Position numbers and translations under genes: made by a program
DNA from: Symbiodinium natans
Taxonomy: Eukaryota; Sar; Dinophyceae; Suessiales; Symbiodiniaceae
DNA: 64,000 nucleotides
Reading direction: 5' to 3'
Assembly: GCA_905221605.1 (NCBI GenBank)
Contig: CAJNDS010000765.1
Coordinates: forward strand, 1 to 64,000
Shown: one piece after another, positions 21,186 through 33,470 of the stretch
Position numbering within the stretch: the stretch's first letter is position 1
Layout: each line of letters opens with the position of its first letter
Notes under the pieces: model-generated
Told to the model about the DNA's origin: nothing
Databases searched by the model: none
The model's input: only the letters and a program-made list of their open reading frames with translations

Positions 21186-23041
21186 CTCACTTTCATTCTC
21201 ACTCTCACTCTCACTCTCGCTCTCGCTCTCACTCTCATCCTCACACACTCACAGACACTCTGTCACTCTCTCACACGCAAGCACTTGCTGCTCCAAAACA
21301 TACGTCTGTTTGGCTCTGGCAAAGACCAGGGTCGATGGTGCTAAATTCAAAATGCTGTATAGACAGGTCTGACCCATCAACGGCGCGTTAACTGCCGCAA
21401 AAACTGAGATTGGAGACAGCGCCAAAATATGTCCAAGCATGCGCGAATGCACTTGTGGCATCCGTTCACCAGCCCCACAACCTGACCATTGTTAGAACCC
21501 CAATGAGGGTGCTCGGCAACAGCTGATTCGCTAGGAGCACAAGCCGTTCCTGTACAGTAGGTATCCTCGCTGTTCAAAGCCCAAGCCTGCCAAAAGCTTT
21601 CATTCTGCAATGTCCAGCAGACGACTCTGCGCAACAGCAGAAAACGTTGAGCCACGTTGGTCAACTTCCCGAGCTTGAAGGGCGCCTCCTATCCACAGAA
21701 AACACCGACAAAGACCTGCAGCTCAACTGGCGGACCAGCAGAATTGCCAGGACGAAGCCCAAGTTCCGGGGAAGTCGGGCGACCCCGCTTTCAGGGCCGC
21801 AAAACACAAGCAATTCTGGCTTCGCGAGGACGGGCCTCCACAGTTGCAGTTCTGCCTCACTGCAGCATTACAAAGACGAGTGTGCAGCTGCTTCGGACAA
21901 GCCCCCGTGCGCTCAGCGCGACGCTGCCCAAAGTGACTAGAACAAGGGCAGGTGCGCAGCCAACGAGATCCGGTTGCTTGAGCCCACAGGCTCAAATTCG
22001 GTGCCAAAAAATGGGGCCGTCTCGCGGTCCCAAAAATGGTGCCGCGAAATGGACCCAGCTCCCGCAGCACAATTTGGAACTGAATTGGGGGCGTGAAACT
22101 GCGACCCCAAAATTGGGGCCGTTTGGCGACCCCAGTTTTGGGCTCGGAGGTCGTGGTTCTCAGTAATTGATCTTTCCACGTTAAGTGCTTGTCTGTGGGC
22201 CAGAGTCGCCTGAGTGTAGCAGTCTGGAAAGCGCGGGATTGAGCCCAAAAATAGAAGAAGGCAGCTTTCTTGTGGAAGCGATCAACATGAAAGAAACGTG
22301 CACAGGGGAGGCCCACACACGCGAAGCCAGAATTGCCTAGATTTTTCGACCCCAGATTTGGAGTCGCGTAAACTGGCAAACATGTGTACAGTACAGGAAC
22401 GACTTGGTCTCCTAGGACTTGCTGAAAATCAAGCCCCAAAAAACAATCTCGAAACCAAACAAGTTGGCCTGATGTGGCCTCAAACCCACACGGTCTTGCT
22501 TTGTTGCGACACGTTTGTGGCCTGTTGTGGCCTGACGTGGCCTGAAAACCACACGTTTGTGGCCTGTTGTGGCCTGACGTGGCCTCAAAAACACACGTTT
22601 GTGGCCTGTTGTGGCCTGATGTGGCCTCAAAAACACACGTTTGTGGCCTGTTGTGGCCTTGTTGTGGCCTCACGGCGTATTTTTCCCCGGAAAAATGCAT
22701 TTGTGGCCATGGGGACTCGGGACCCTATAATACTATTGAAAGGGTCCCCACGCACAGCAGACGTAGGGTAATGAGGCCAGATCCGAAGACCGACCAGAAT
22801 TTTAATCCAGGTTTTTTCCCAAGTCGCTTATCTTCTAAACTGAACATTGTTACAAGTGTTCAAAGACGACCTATGCACTGTTCAAAACGCGGCGCCGAAG
22901 AAAAGTTGGCAGACATAGAAATCACGTGGGGCCCCATGGCTTCACCACTCCTCCGCTGCCCGTCACTGCATCACTTTCTCTCACTCCGTCGTCCTCGCTT
23001 CCTCACTCTTTCTCTCACTCTCACTCTCACTCTCACTCACT

Positions 23042-23089
<48 letters not shown>

Positions 23090-24631
23090 CTCACTTTCAT
23101 TCTCACTCTCACTCTCACTCTCGCTCTCGCTCTCACTCTCATCCTCACACACTCACAGACACTCTGTCACTCTCTCACACGCAAGCACTTGCTGCTCCAA
23201 AACATACGTCTGTTTGGCTCTGGCAAAGACCAGGGTCGATGGTGCTAAATTCAAAATGCTGTATAGACAGGTCTGACCCATCAACGGCGCGTTAACTGCC
23301 GCAAAAACTGAGATTGGAGACAGCGCCAAAATATGTCCAAGCATGCGCGAATGCACTTGTGGCATCCGTTCACCAGCCCCACAACCTGACCATTGTTAGA
23401 ACCCCAATGAGGGTGCTCGGCAACAGCTGATTCGCCAGGAGCACAAGCCGTTCCTGCACAGTAGGTATCCTCGCTGTTCAAAGCCCAAGCCTGCCAAAAG
23501 CTTTCATTCTGCAATGTCCAGCAGACGACTCTGCGCAACAGCAGAAAACGTTGAGCCACGTTGGTCAACTTCCCGAGCTTGAAGGGCGCCTCCTATCCAC
23601 AGAAAACACCGACAAAGACCTGCAGCTCAACTGGCAAACCAGCGGAATTGCCAGGACGAAGGCCCAAGTTCCGGGGAAGTCGGGCGACCCCGCTTTCAGG
23701 GCCGCAAAACACAAGCAATTCTGGCTTCGCGAGGACGGGCCTCCACAGTTGCAGTTCTGCCTCACTGCAGCATTACAAAGACGAGTGTGCAGCTGCTTCG
23801 GACAAGCCCCCGTGCGCTCAGCGCGACGCTGCCCAAAGTGACTAGAACAAGGGCAGGTGCGCAGCCAACGAGATCCGGTTGCTTGAGCCCACAGGCTCAA
23901 ATTCGGTGCCAAAAAATGGGGCCGTCTCGCGGTCCCAAAAATGGTGCCGCGAAATGGACCCAGCTCCCGCAGCACAATTTGGAACTGAATTGGGGGCGTG
24001 AAACTGCGACCCCAAAATTGGGGCCGTTTGGCGACCCCAGTTTTGGGCTCGGAGGTCGTGGTTCTCAGTAATTGATCTTTCCACGTTAAGTGCTTGTCTG
24101 TGGGCCAGAGTCGCCTGAGTGTAGCAGTCTGGAAAGCGCGGGATTGAGCCCAAAAATAGAAGAAGGCAGCTTTCTTGTGGAAGCGATCAACATGAAAGAA
24201 ACGTGCACAGCACACGTTTGTGGCCTGTTGTGGCCTGATGTGGCCTCAAAAACACACGTTTGTGGCCTGTTGTGGCCTTGTTGTGGCCTCACGGCGCATT
24301 TTTCCCCGGAAAAATGCAATTTGTGGCCATGGGGACTCGGGACCCTATAATACTATTGAAAGGGTCCCCACGCACAGCAGACGTAGGGTAATGAGGCCAG
24401 ATCCGAAGACCGACCAGAATTTTAATCCAGGTTTTTTCCCAAGTCGCTTATCTTCTAAACTGAACATTGTTACAAGTGTTCAAAGACGACCTATGCACTG
24501 TTCAAAACGCGGCGCCGAAGAAAAGTTGGCAGACATAGAAATCACGTGGGGCCCCATGGCTTCACCACTCCTCCGCTGCCCGTCACTGCATCACTTTCTC
24601 TCACTCCGTCGTCCTCGCTTCCTCACTCTTT

Positions 24632-24711
<80 letters not shown>

Positions 24712-25366
24712 CTCACTTTCATTCTCACTCTCACTCTCACTCTCGCGCTCGCTCTCACTCTCATCCTCACACACTCACAGACACTCTGTCACTCTCTCAC
24801 ACGCAAGCACTTGCTGCTCCAAAACATACGTCTGTTTGGCTCTGGCAAAGACCAGGGTCGATGGTGCTAAATTCAAAATGCTGTATAGACAGGTCTGACC
24901 CATCAACGGCGCGTTACGCAAAAACTGAGATTGGAGACAGCGCCAAAATATGTCCAAGCATGCGCGAATGCACTTGTGGCATCCGTTCAGCCCCACAACT
25001 TGACCATTGTTAGAACCCCAATGAGGGTGCTCGGCAACAGCGATTCGCCAGGAGCACAAGCCGTTCCTGCACAGTAGGTTTCCTCGCTGTTCAAAGCCCA
25101 AGCCTGCCAAAAGCTTTCATTCTGCAATGGCCAGCAGACGACTCTGCGCAACAGCAGAAAACGTTGAGCCACGTTGGTCAACTTCCCGAGCTTGAAGGGC
25201 GCCTCCTATCCACAGAAAACACCGACAAAGACCTGCAGCTCAACTGGCAAACCAGCGGAATTGCCAGGACGAAGGCCCAAGTTCCGGGGAAGTCGGGCGA
25301 CTCCGCTTTCAGGGCCGCAAAACACAAAGCAATTCTGGCTTCGCGAGGACAGACCTCCACAGCAGA
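18483..25366. repeat. Tandem array of a ~1.9-kb unit, 3.6 copies
   Basis: Units begin at ACAGGGGAGGCCCACAC: 18483, 20395, 22302, and 24207, where the fourth copy has lost about 290 bp at its start and its end at about 25366. Spacings are 1912, 1907 and 1905 bp. Copies 2 and 3 are nearly identical, so the array was homogenised recently. Each unit holds 42-bp subrepeats (TTTGTGGCCTGTTGTGGCC), a hairpin GCATTTTTCC/GGAAAAATGC, an inverted pair GGGACCCT/AGGGTCCC around TATAATACTATT, a TCTCAC microsatellite and a GGGG/CCCC-rich block. Open frames up to 325 codons exist on both strands but show only low-complexity or repeat-derived sequence. I read it as satellite-like or an unknown element rather than genes. 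Confidence 0.9.
19186..19345. repeat. TCTCAC microsatellite in tandem unit 1
   Basis: A simple-sequence tract of CTCTCA/CTTTCA repeats. The same tract recurs at about 21099-21250, 23006-23160 and 24628-24780 in the other units, with small length changes. It produces false Leu-Thr and Arg-Val frames. Confidence 0.9.
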
Positions 25367-25879
25367 GTCGGTCATGCAGGCGGCCTCAAGTATTGTTGGA
25401 CCTGCGATCAATATTTCTCCCAGCACGTCAATGCGAATTTCCACTGCATGCATAAACTCCAAATAATGCTTGCACTTGTCCACGCGAGCTTGCTCGACAG
25501 ACAAAAAAGCGGAAAGTTGGGAAAGGCGCAGCCTCTCCCATTTGCATAGCAGTGACGTGGCGCGGGGCTAAGCCGAGAACCCCATGTTTTGTTTTGATTT
25601 GGACATATGCTTCCACGCAAGTTGCCCGGCTTTAACAAGCGGGGGTTGGAGGGGGCAGCTTCCACTATTTGCATTTAAACTGCTGCCTACAGAAGCTCCA
25701 GCAACATTAAGCCTCTTAAACGTCTTCAACTGCTGCCCGTCCTCCAAATAGGGTTTTGTAGAAAGCCTCGCAAGCGACCTTCAATGCGGTAAGCGGATCT
25801 TTTGGCTTTCCAGAGTTTACGGCCGTGTTTCCCAGACCTCCCACACCACAAAAGCCCTTGAAGCCCTTGAGCGGGGCGC
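25367..25879. other. Spacer without recognised gene
   Basis: Follows the truncated last tandem unit. Short ORFs only. 25665-25740 carries on the minus strand GGGCAGCAGTT...TTTAAGAGGC, resembling 17125-17200. Nothing else is seen. Confidence 0.45.
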
Positions 25880-27094
25880 GCAACATTGTCGTATCAGAAG
25901 TGCAGTTAAACTGTGTCCTGCAGTTGATTCTGTCCAAACGGCACTGTCAGAGGCTTTCAAAACAGTTGTTTCAAGCATTGAGTTTTTTCAAGCTGCTGTT
26001 TCCATCGAGCAATTTTTAAAAAAACGTTGCATCTTTTCAAGCTTGAGTCTTTTTTTCTCCTCTTCTGCTTTTGGACCTTGCACCAAAAAACTGGAGAACC
26101 GAAAACCGCATAAGAAGCAGTGAAACTGATCAAAAAAGCAGGGAAGCTCACACAGTGACCTCCAGAGTCAGTTCTAGGTTTACTTTTGCTGCCTTGCTGC
26201 TGCAGTTTTCGGGAAGACTGACAAGACTTTAAACCGAAACTCAGCAACAGGTTTTTGTTTTACTTGCAACAACTTTGACCTCTGTGAGCTCTTTCTGTCT
26301 GGTAAAAAAAAGTGCAGCAACTGGGCCCAAAAGGCTTCTAAATTTGGGTTTCAATTGAGGCTCCGTCTGCATTCACACTCAAAAGAGGGCCGTCAATGCA
26401 TTGCTAAACTTGGCTGGCATTCAAGACAAAGCAGTCTTTGCATTGATCGTTTGCTCTGTCTTGCACAGTTAAAAGAAGTTCTGGGTTTACACTTGCGCCT
26501 TGCTGTTTCAAGCACGCTTTGGACAGGCACACTTTGTCACTTCAAGAAGTTGGGAAGATTAGGTGACAAATATCACTCTGGCACGGAGTTTCTGGGCAAA
26601 GTAGCTGGAACTGCCACTGGGGCGCACGCAGCGGGCATGGAGAAAAATTGGCAAAAGTCCAAAATGGCTTCCAAATTGGGTTGCAATTCAAGGCTCCAAA
26701 CCTGAGTGACCTTGTGTGGTCACTATTTTGTGTTGTCTGCATTAACACTCAAGAAAAGGGGGCCGTCAATGCTTGTTTTTTTGGCTGGCATTCAAGATAA
26801 GGCAGTCTTTGCTCTGGAGGTCATTTGAGCTTCCCTGATCAGTTTTGCTGCTTCTCATATCGGGTTTGGTTTCGGATTATCCAGTTTTTTGGTGCAAGGC
26901 GAAGGCAGAAGAGAAAAAAAAATCAAGAACACTTGAAGATGTAACGTGTTTTAAAAATTGCTCAATGGAAATTGCAGCTTGAAAAGCTCAATGCTTGAAA
27001 CAAATGTTTTGAAGCCTCTGACAGTGCCGTTTGAACAGAATTCAACTGCAGGACAAGACGAGTTCAACTGTCTTGCTGATACAACAAATGTTGC
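25880..27094. mobile_element. Foldback element with ~270-bp imperfect inverted arms
   Basis: Left arm 25880 to about 26160 and right arm about 26825-27094 are reverse complements with moderate divergence and small indels. Shared words include GCAACATT...GTATCAG at the tips, CGGCACTGTCAGAGGCTT and GCACCAAAAAACTGGA. The 0.65-kb centre has a direct repeat (about 26365-26445 and 26738-26815, sharing GGCTGGCATTCAAGA). No transposase frame is present. This fits a non-autonomous TIR or foldback DNA element, but I could not define a target duplication. An inverted duplication of local DNA is the alternative. Confidence 0.65.
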
Positions 27095-27264
27095 TTGTTT
27101 TTTGATGGTTTTTTGGAACATCTTCTTTGAAAAAGGTTCAGCTGTTTTTTTTTGCCAGTATTGCCCAATGAAGTGGGCCAACTTCTTTCTTGATGCAGCG
27201 TGGGCGTCGTGTGCTGTGGTTTTGGCTGGTGTGTGTGTGGGGTGTTGGTGTGGTGTGGGTGGTG

Positions 27265-28170
<906 letters not shown>

Positions 28171-28179
28171 TGGCCTAGA

Positions 28180-28335
28180 AGGGGTGTATGTATAAATGAT
28201 ACATAAATGTAGAATCTCTATCTATATATATATACATACAGAAAGAGCAAGAGATAGAGATGGAGAGAAAAAATCCATAGATGTATGTATGCCATATATA
28301 AAGACATAGATTGATATGTGTATGTGGGTGTCTCA
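28180..28335. repeat. AT-rich simple-sequence tract
   Basis: Interleaved TATG, TATA and GAGA words over about 150 bp. No coding sense. Confidence 0.7.
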
Positions 28336-31200
28336 AGCCCATTTTTAAGGGGAGGGACAAAGAAGGAGACATGCTCGTTCACGGAGGCATCTCCTTTTGG
28401 GGCGCTGGGGTTCCAAGACGATTGGCTAGTGCTTGTGCGCGTACTTCACCCTTGGACCATGTGTGATTAGAGCACTCTAAGTCCCAAAGGTTTGGGTAGT
28501 CTAGAGTCAGATCGCTGGCGCTGTCTCCTACACCAGTGGTTCATGGGATTTGCAACTGCGTCTTCCGTTCATTCATTGCCTTCTTAGATTTGGGACCTTA
28601 AATCCGGGTGATCAGCGGAGGGATCAGAAGGCCTCAGCAGCAAGGATAGCCTTTGGCACAGGGAAGGAACACGTCAGAGCCACGTGCAACGTCCCTGTAT
28701 CGCAGAAGCGCCGATGGCATTGGTCCAACAATCAACAATCCCCAACATGTAGGTTCCCCTCGAGTTCTTAAAGACAGCAGGTTTGGGTCCTTTTGGGATT
28801 TTGGGGTGAGTTTGCACTTTCGAGATCAGGCTGGCCTGCTGCTGTTGTTTTGCAGCACAGCCCGCGCATTTTCAGTTGTTTGATTGATTTGTTTGAAGTT
28901 TGATTAATGAAAACAAACCAGAGTTTTAAATTCGATTTCCAGAACAGTGCCACTGTTTTTTTGTTGAAAAAACCCGAAATATTTTTCAATGACACCACTT
29001 TTGTCAGTGCCCTCCCAATCATTACTCATAGAGGCTTCACATGGTAGTTCTTAGAGCTCTTGAAGGGATTCTGTGGGACTTTAAATTCATCACTAAGAGC
29101 CAATACATCACAGCCATGCGCTGTGATGAAAACAGGACTTTTGCGAACGAAGCCGGGGCCTTAGTCATTCTTCGTCTATGAGCGCCGTATTCTCGTGATG
29201 CCGAATAAGGGGGGGCGGGGGCACGGTTTAGGATCTAGGGTTTTTTGGGGGTGAGGGTTTTAGGGGTTTACTGTAGAGGCAGGTTGTCTGGGCTTAGGAC
29301 TTGTGGTGCTTTGTTTCCCACGTTGTCTTCATCGATCGTCTCTGCATGCATAGAGGCAAGCTGCATAAAGCACTTGCCCTGTGAAAGGTAAGTATGCCAG
29401 CCACATCCAGCCTCATGATGACCATGTTTTGCATAGGCCAGAGCTCCGAACCGATTCTAGGGTTTAGGGATTGCGAGCGGCCGCTTCGTCCGCACCTCAC
29501 TTTGGGCTTGGCACAAAGCTCGGAAATGGCAGCAAGCTGTTGAGGCAGTTGGGATGGGGGGGTTAGGTTGCGGTTAGAACCCCCCCCCCCCGGAACTAAT
29601 CGACTCGTTTACTTCACAGCAGAGGCCGCGACTTGTGGTTGCTGTCACAGCGATCGCAGCGTCGCTGCGCCGCCATCTTCGGCCCAGCTCAGGCTCTCCT
29701 CAACGCGTATATTCATGTAACTTATAATTGCGATACCTTGTTTGATAAATTTATCTAGTCCACTATACAACGATGAAAAAGCATGAGATTTTGGGCCTCT
29801 GATAATGGCAGAGAGCCGCACCATCAGGAGCCAAGGGCTCTGTTGAGGCTTTTCTCCTGTAGCGAATCTCATGCTCATCGACACCTACCCTCGTCAAAAG
29901 CGGCGCCAGATTCGTTGGGATGCAGATGTGTTGCGTAAATGCCCCCATCCTCATCTTGTGCCAGGTTGGAAATCGGCACTTCTTTGCGCTGGACTCAGCA
30001 GGATCATACTTCCTGAGGTGGAGTAGTCATGAGTAGTCCAAGAGTACATTCCAGGTGTACATGCGTCGACGTATTTCAGGTCAACTTGCCATTTGTCAGA
30101 GTTGAATTCCAAACTCTGCATCCCGACCATTCATCTGAACAACCCTGAGCCGTCGAATCCCATGCCTGTGACTTAACCCTAACAGATCAAGCCCCCCCCA
30201 AAAAAACAAAACAAAAAAATCAAAAAAGCAGTCGGCCATAGTGGGGCCCCAGGTGAACTTTGCCGCTTCCTCGGTGCTCTCGGACGTCGCTTTGATGGGC
30301 GAGCTGGAGCCTTGAGGGCACGCGTTCTGTGGTCCTTATGGGGGCTTCTGGAGTCCTTGAAAAGTTCTTAGGGCCGGGCCATGAAGGCCTACAGATGGCA
30401 ACTCGCACATCGTTGGCAATCATGCATACTTCTTTGCCCGAAAGAGTGTTTTTCTCGGAAAACGTTCCGAGTCCCATGGCCTGCGATCCTCTATGAGGGC
30501 TTGAAGCCACAACACGGCCTTAGTCAAACCCATGCACAGTGCCCTTCCGAGGCCGTGTACGTTAGCACGGCTGCGGGGGAGGCTGGGCGCGACTTGTGAG
30601 CAGGTTTAGCCAGGATCCAGGGTGAGGCAAAACCTCCGGAGTATGGTGCTCAGGCGAAATAGGATGTCATGCATGGCTCTTCATTCTGTAGCTGGTGGAG
30701 GAACCCGGGAGAGTGGCCTGTAGCAGGTGCACGTTGAACATGGAAAGGCCTTTGGCATGATCTTTTCGCCCTGCCAAACCTACACCCATACGCCTATCTG
30801 ACTCGAGCCGAGTAGGGAGCTGGGGTGGCACAACGCGGTCAGCAAAAAGGCTCTAAAAGGTCGAGCTATATACTATATAAACCCACAGCCAGTGAAAGTA
30901 GCAATACCTCCAGGCCGCAAACCTTTCCGAAGAAGGGAGAACAATCGGTCCAGGCGGTTGTCTTGTCAGAACACTGCCTTGGCCACCCGTGAGAGGTATC
31001 TGAGCCGCATGAGGAAGCTGCGGCCTTGGGATGGGCGCAGCCACCATCTTGGAGCTTGAAAGCCACCAACGGGTGCAATGACGCCGCTGGCTTTAGCCTG
31101 GCCTTAAACGCCGGTTACTTTGTGGCATGCGGTGTGTTGAGAGCTGCCACTCCTACAAGGGGGTCCTACATGCCGAGTCCTGCTCCCATGGAGTGCAAAG
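28336..31200. other. Anonymous DNA, no gene recognised
   Basis: About 2.9 kb with only short ORFs. It contains isolated poly-C (29580-29591) and poly-A/C (30187-30225) runs and a few TTTAGGG-like words at 29220-29270. I see no domain or RNA gene I can support. Confidence 0.4.
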
Positions 31201-31378
31201 AATTGTTGTAGATTATTATGATTATCTTTTTTTTGATTATTTTTATTATGATTATAATATATATGTATGTATATTTATATTTATATTTATACATATGCAC
31301 ATGTATATATATGATTCAGCCCCGGCGGGCCCCCCCCCCCCCCCAATGGTACCCCCCCCCCCCTGTGGTGTGGTTGGG
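31201..31378. repeat. TTTAT-rich tract followed by poly-C blocks
   Basis: 31201-31320 is TATTTATA-rich. 31330-31365 has two C runs bordering the telomere-type block. The phrase CCTGTGGTGTGGTTGGGGG occurs here (about 31362) and again at about 31535, so the telomeric block was duplicated with its border. Confidence 0.7.
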
Positions 31379-31710
31379 GGGTTTTAGGGTTTTAGGGTTT
31401 TAGGGTTTAGGGTTTAGGGTTTTAGGGTTTTAGGGTTTTAGGGTTTAGGGTTTAGGGTTTAGGGTTTAGGGTTTTAGGGTTTAGGGTTTAGGGTTTTCCC
31501 CGCGGATGGGGTACTAAGATGATCCCCCCCCCCTGTGGTGTGGTTGGGGGTTGGTTTTAGGGTTAGGGTTTAGGGTTCAGGGTTTTAGGGTTTAGGGTTT
31601 AAGGTTTAAGACTTAAGGTTTAGGGTTTAGGGTTAGGGTTTAGGTTTTAGGGTTTAGGGTTTAGGGTTTAGGGTTTAGGGGTTTAGGGTTTAGGGTTTAT
31701 AGGGTTTTAG
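31379..31710. repeat. Interstitial telomere-type repeats (TTTAGGG)n
   Basis: Two blocks, 31379-31497 and 31555-31705, of TTTAGGG with frequent TTTTAGGG variants, separated by about 57 bp that repeat the left border. TTTAGGG is the telomere repeat reported for dinoflagellates. Both blocks run in the same direction, so this is not a simple head-to-head fusion. G runs follow at 31731-31762. Confidence 0.9.
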
Positions 31711-31762
31711 AGTAGGGACCGGGGAGTACTTGGGGGGGGGGGGGGGCATGGGGGGGGGGGGC

Positions 31763-33330
31763 CCAGGACGCTCGACGCTGAACCATATATATAGACATAT
31801 TCCTGGCTCGTTTGAGAACCTTCGGGGCGCTCTCCGGAAGAAAGTCCGCCCACCGATCTTCAAAGCCCGAGGCATCGGTGCTGGCGCTGCTCCGAAAAAA
31901 TTGGCTCTTGGAGTGCGTCCCGCGAGCGAGGTGGGTTCCTCAACATGCCTATGGTTCAAGCACCCAGCTGTGAACCCCCCAGGTGAGAGGCTTCTGCCTT
32001 GTTGTAAGTCCTCCCCTATCTTCAAGAACTCGAACCAACCGCGCAACGCACCGCCAGAAAATATACGGCAACAGCTGCACTCGAGATTCAGCAAGGATTC
32101 AACTTCACTTCGGCGCTTTGACCTGTGACACCGCCCCTGAATCCCGAGGTCAAGTGTATACAAAGCAGGGGACCGCTTTGCTGCATCTATTCGGGGATTG
32201 AAGGGGAACACCTCAAGGATTGCGAGCCAGGAAGATGGCGACTAGTGCCGGCTGATGTGGCCATGTTCAGGTCCAGAAAGCATAGAGTACGAGTGCGGCA
32301 TAGAACTTCCGAACACTTCCGATCTGTCACCTAGTTGTTGGGTCCTGGGTCCCCCGTTTCTAGGAGTCCCATGGCTGGCACTTGAAGTCCTCACTCGCTT
32401 GACCTGGCGCAGATGGAGACGGACGGTTTCTTCATGACTTCCATGGAGCAATCAGAGGCTGGGACCCTGCGACTACATGAGGTTGGATCCATGCCCAAAC
32501 CTTGCCCTCTGCAGAAGGCGCAGAAGTTGACACAGCTTTGCCCTAAGCATCTGTGAGGACGAGGCGTTTGCGTCCTTGTCCTCCATGAGCATCTCAAGTC
32601 ACAGCGAGGCGGAGCGAAGAACGCGTAGGTGTTTCGACTTTCGGGACTTCTACACGAGAATCCCTTCCGAAGGTCCTTCTGAGATGGGGGTGCAAGGTGT
32701 CAGGCATCTATAAGGGGACCCCAAGATGAGTTGTAGCTCGCCCTGACTTTTCAGTTCTGCCAGTCCTGGGCAGAACAGGCCTCGTTCTTACTTCAGTCAC
32801 GCAACCTTGATGGGAGGGGCAACCCCAACTTTCAGATTTGGCAAATCGCTTGTCGTTAGCCTCGGCCCACCCTTGTTGCCGCCACCATATTGGACACATC
32901 GCGCGCGGCGCGCGTGTCCACTGCTTGACTCCTGCTCGAGTGCAGGCCCGCATCTTGCGGAGCCCAGGCCTCGGAAGCCTCCAGAGGGAGATGTCGCACA
33001 CACGGGTTTTGGCCATTTGGGATTGATGGGCTGGTTGAGGGCCCTTGCCGCGCGAAGGGGCCCGAAGAAGTGTGCCGGAGGCCCTCCCAAAGTGATTGCT
33101 TGCCAACCCTACTGAGCAAGCCCTCGGAGCCAGATTAAAAAAACAACTAAGCCAGGCACCCTGGCGTGCAAATAAAGAAAGGAGCTCTTTGTTATGATAC
33201 AGGAGGAAGTCAGTTCATGTCGAATGGGCCCCATGAATTGGACTAGAAGAATGAAGGAGGTTGGTGCGTCACACTGCGCCTCCTGACATCCTAGCCGGCT
33301 TTTCATGCCCTTGCATAGCGAGACCATCGG
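31763..33330. other. Anonymous DNA, no gene recognised
   Basis: GC-moderate DNA with overlapping short ORFs on both strands and no recognisable motif. The Pro-rich minus-strand frame near 31690-32211 is partly read through the G runs and is not convincing. Confidence 0.4.
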
Positions 33331-33339
33331 GGATGGCAG

Positions 33340-33412
33340 GGCAGAGAGAAAGAGAGAGAGAGAGAGCGAGAGAGGGGCCCCTGGGTCCCTCAAGCCCTGT
33401 AGAAGAAGAAGA

Positions 33413-33469
<57 letters not shown>

Positions 33470-33470
33470 G
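33340..33470. repeat. (GA)n microsatellite
   Basis: GA repeats with GAA interruptions at 33349-33374 and 33400-33470. Confidence 0.95.

Noticed and set aside
18593..25181. Long open frames (up to 325 codons) on both strands in the 1.9-kb units
   Set aside because: They follow the 42-bp and TCTCAC repeats, recur only because the units are copies, and show no protein motif.
31690..32211. Pro-rich minus-strand ORF of 173 codons
   Set aside because: Runs through G homopolymers and telomeric repeats and shows no domain.
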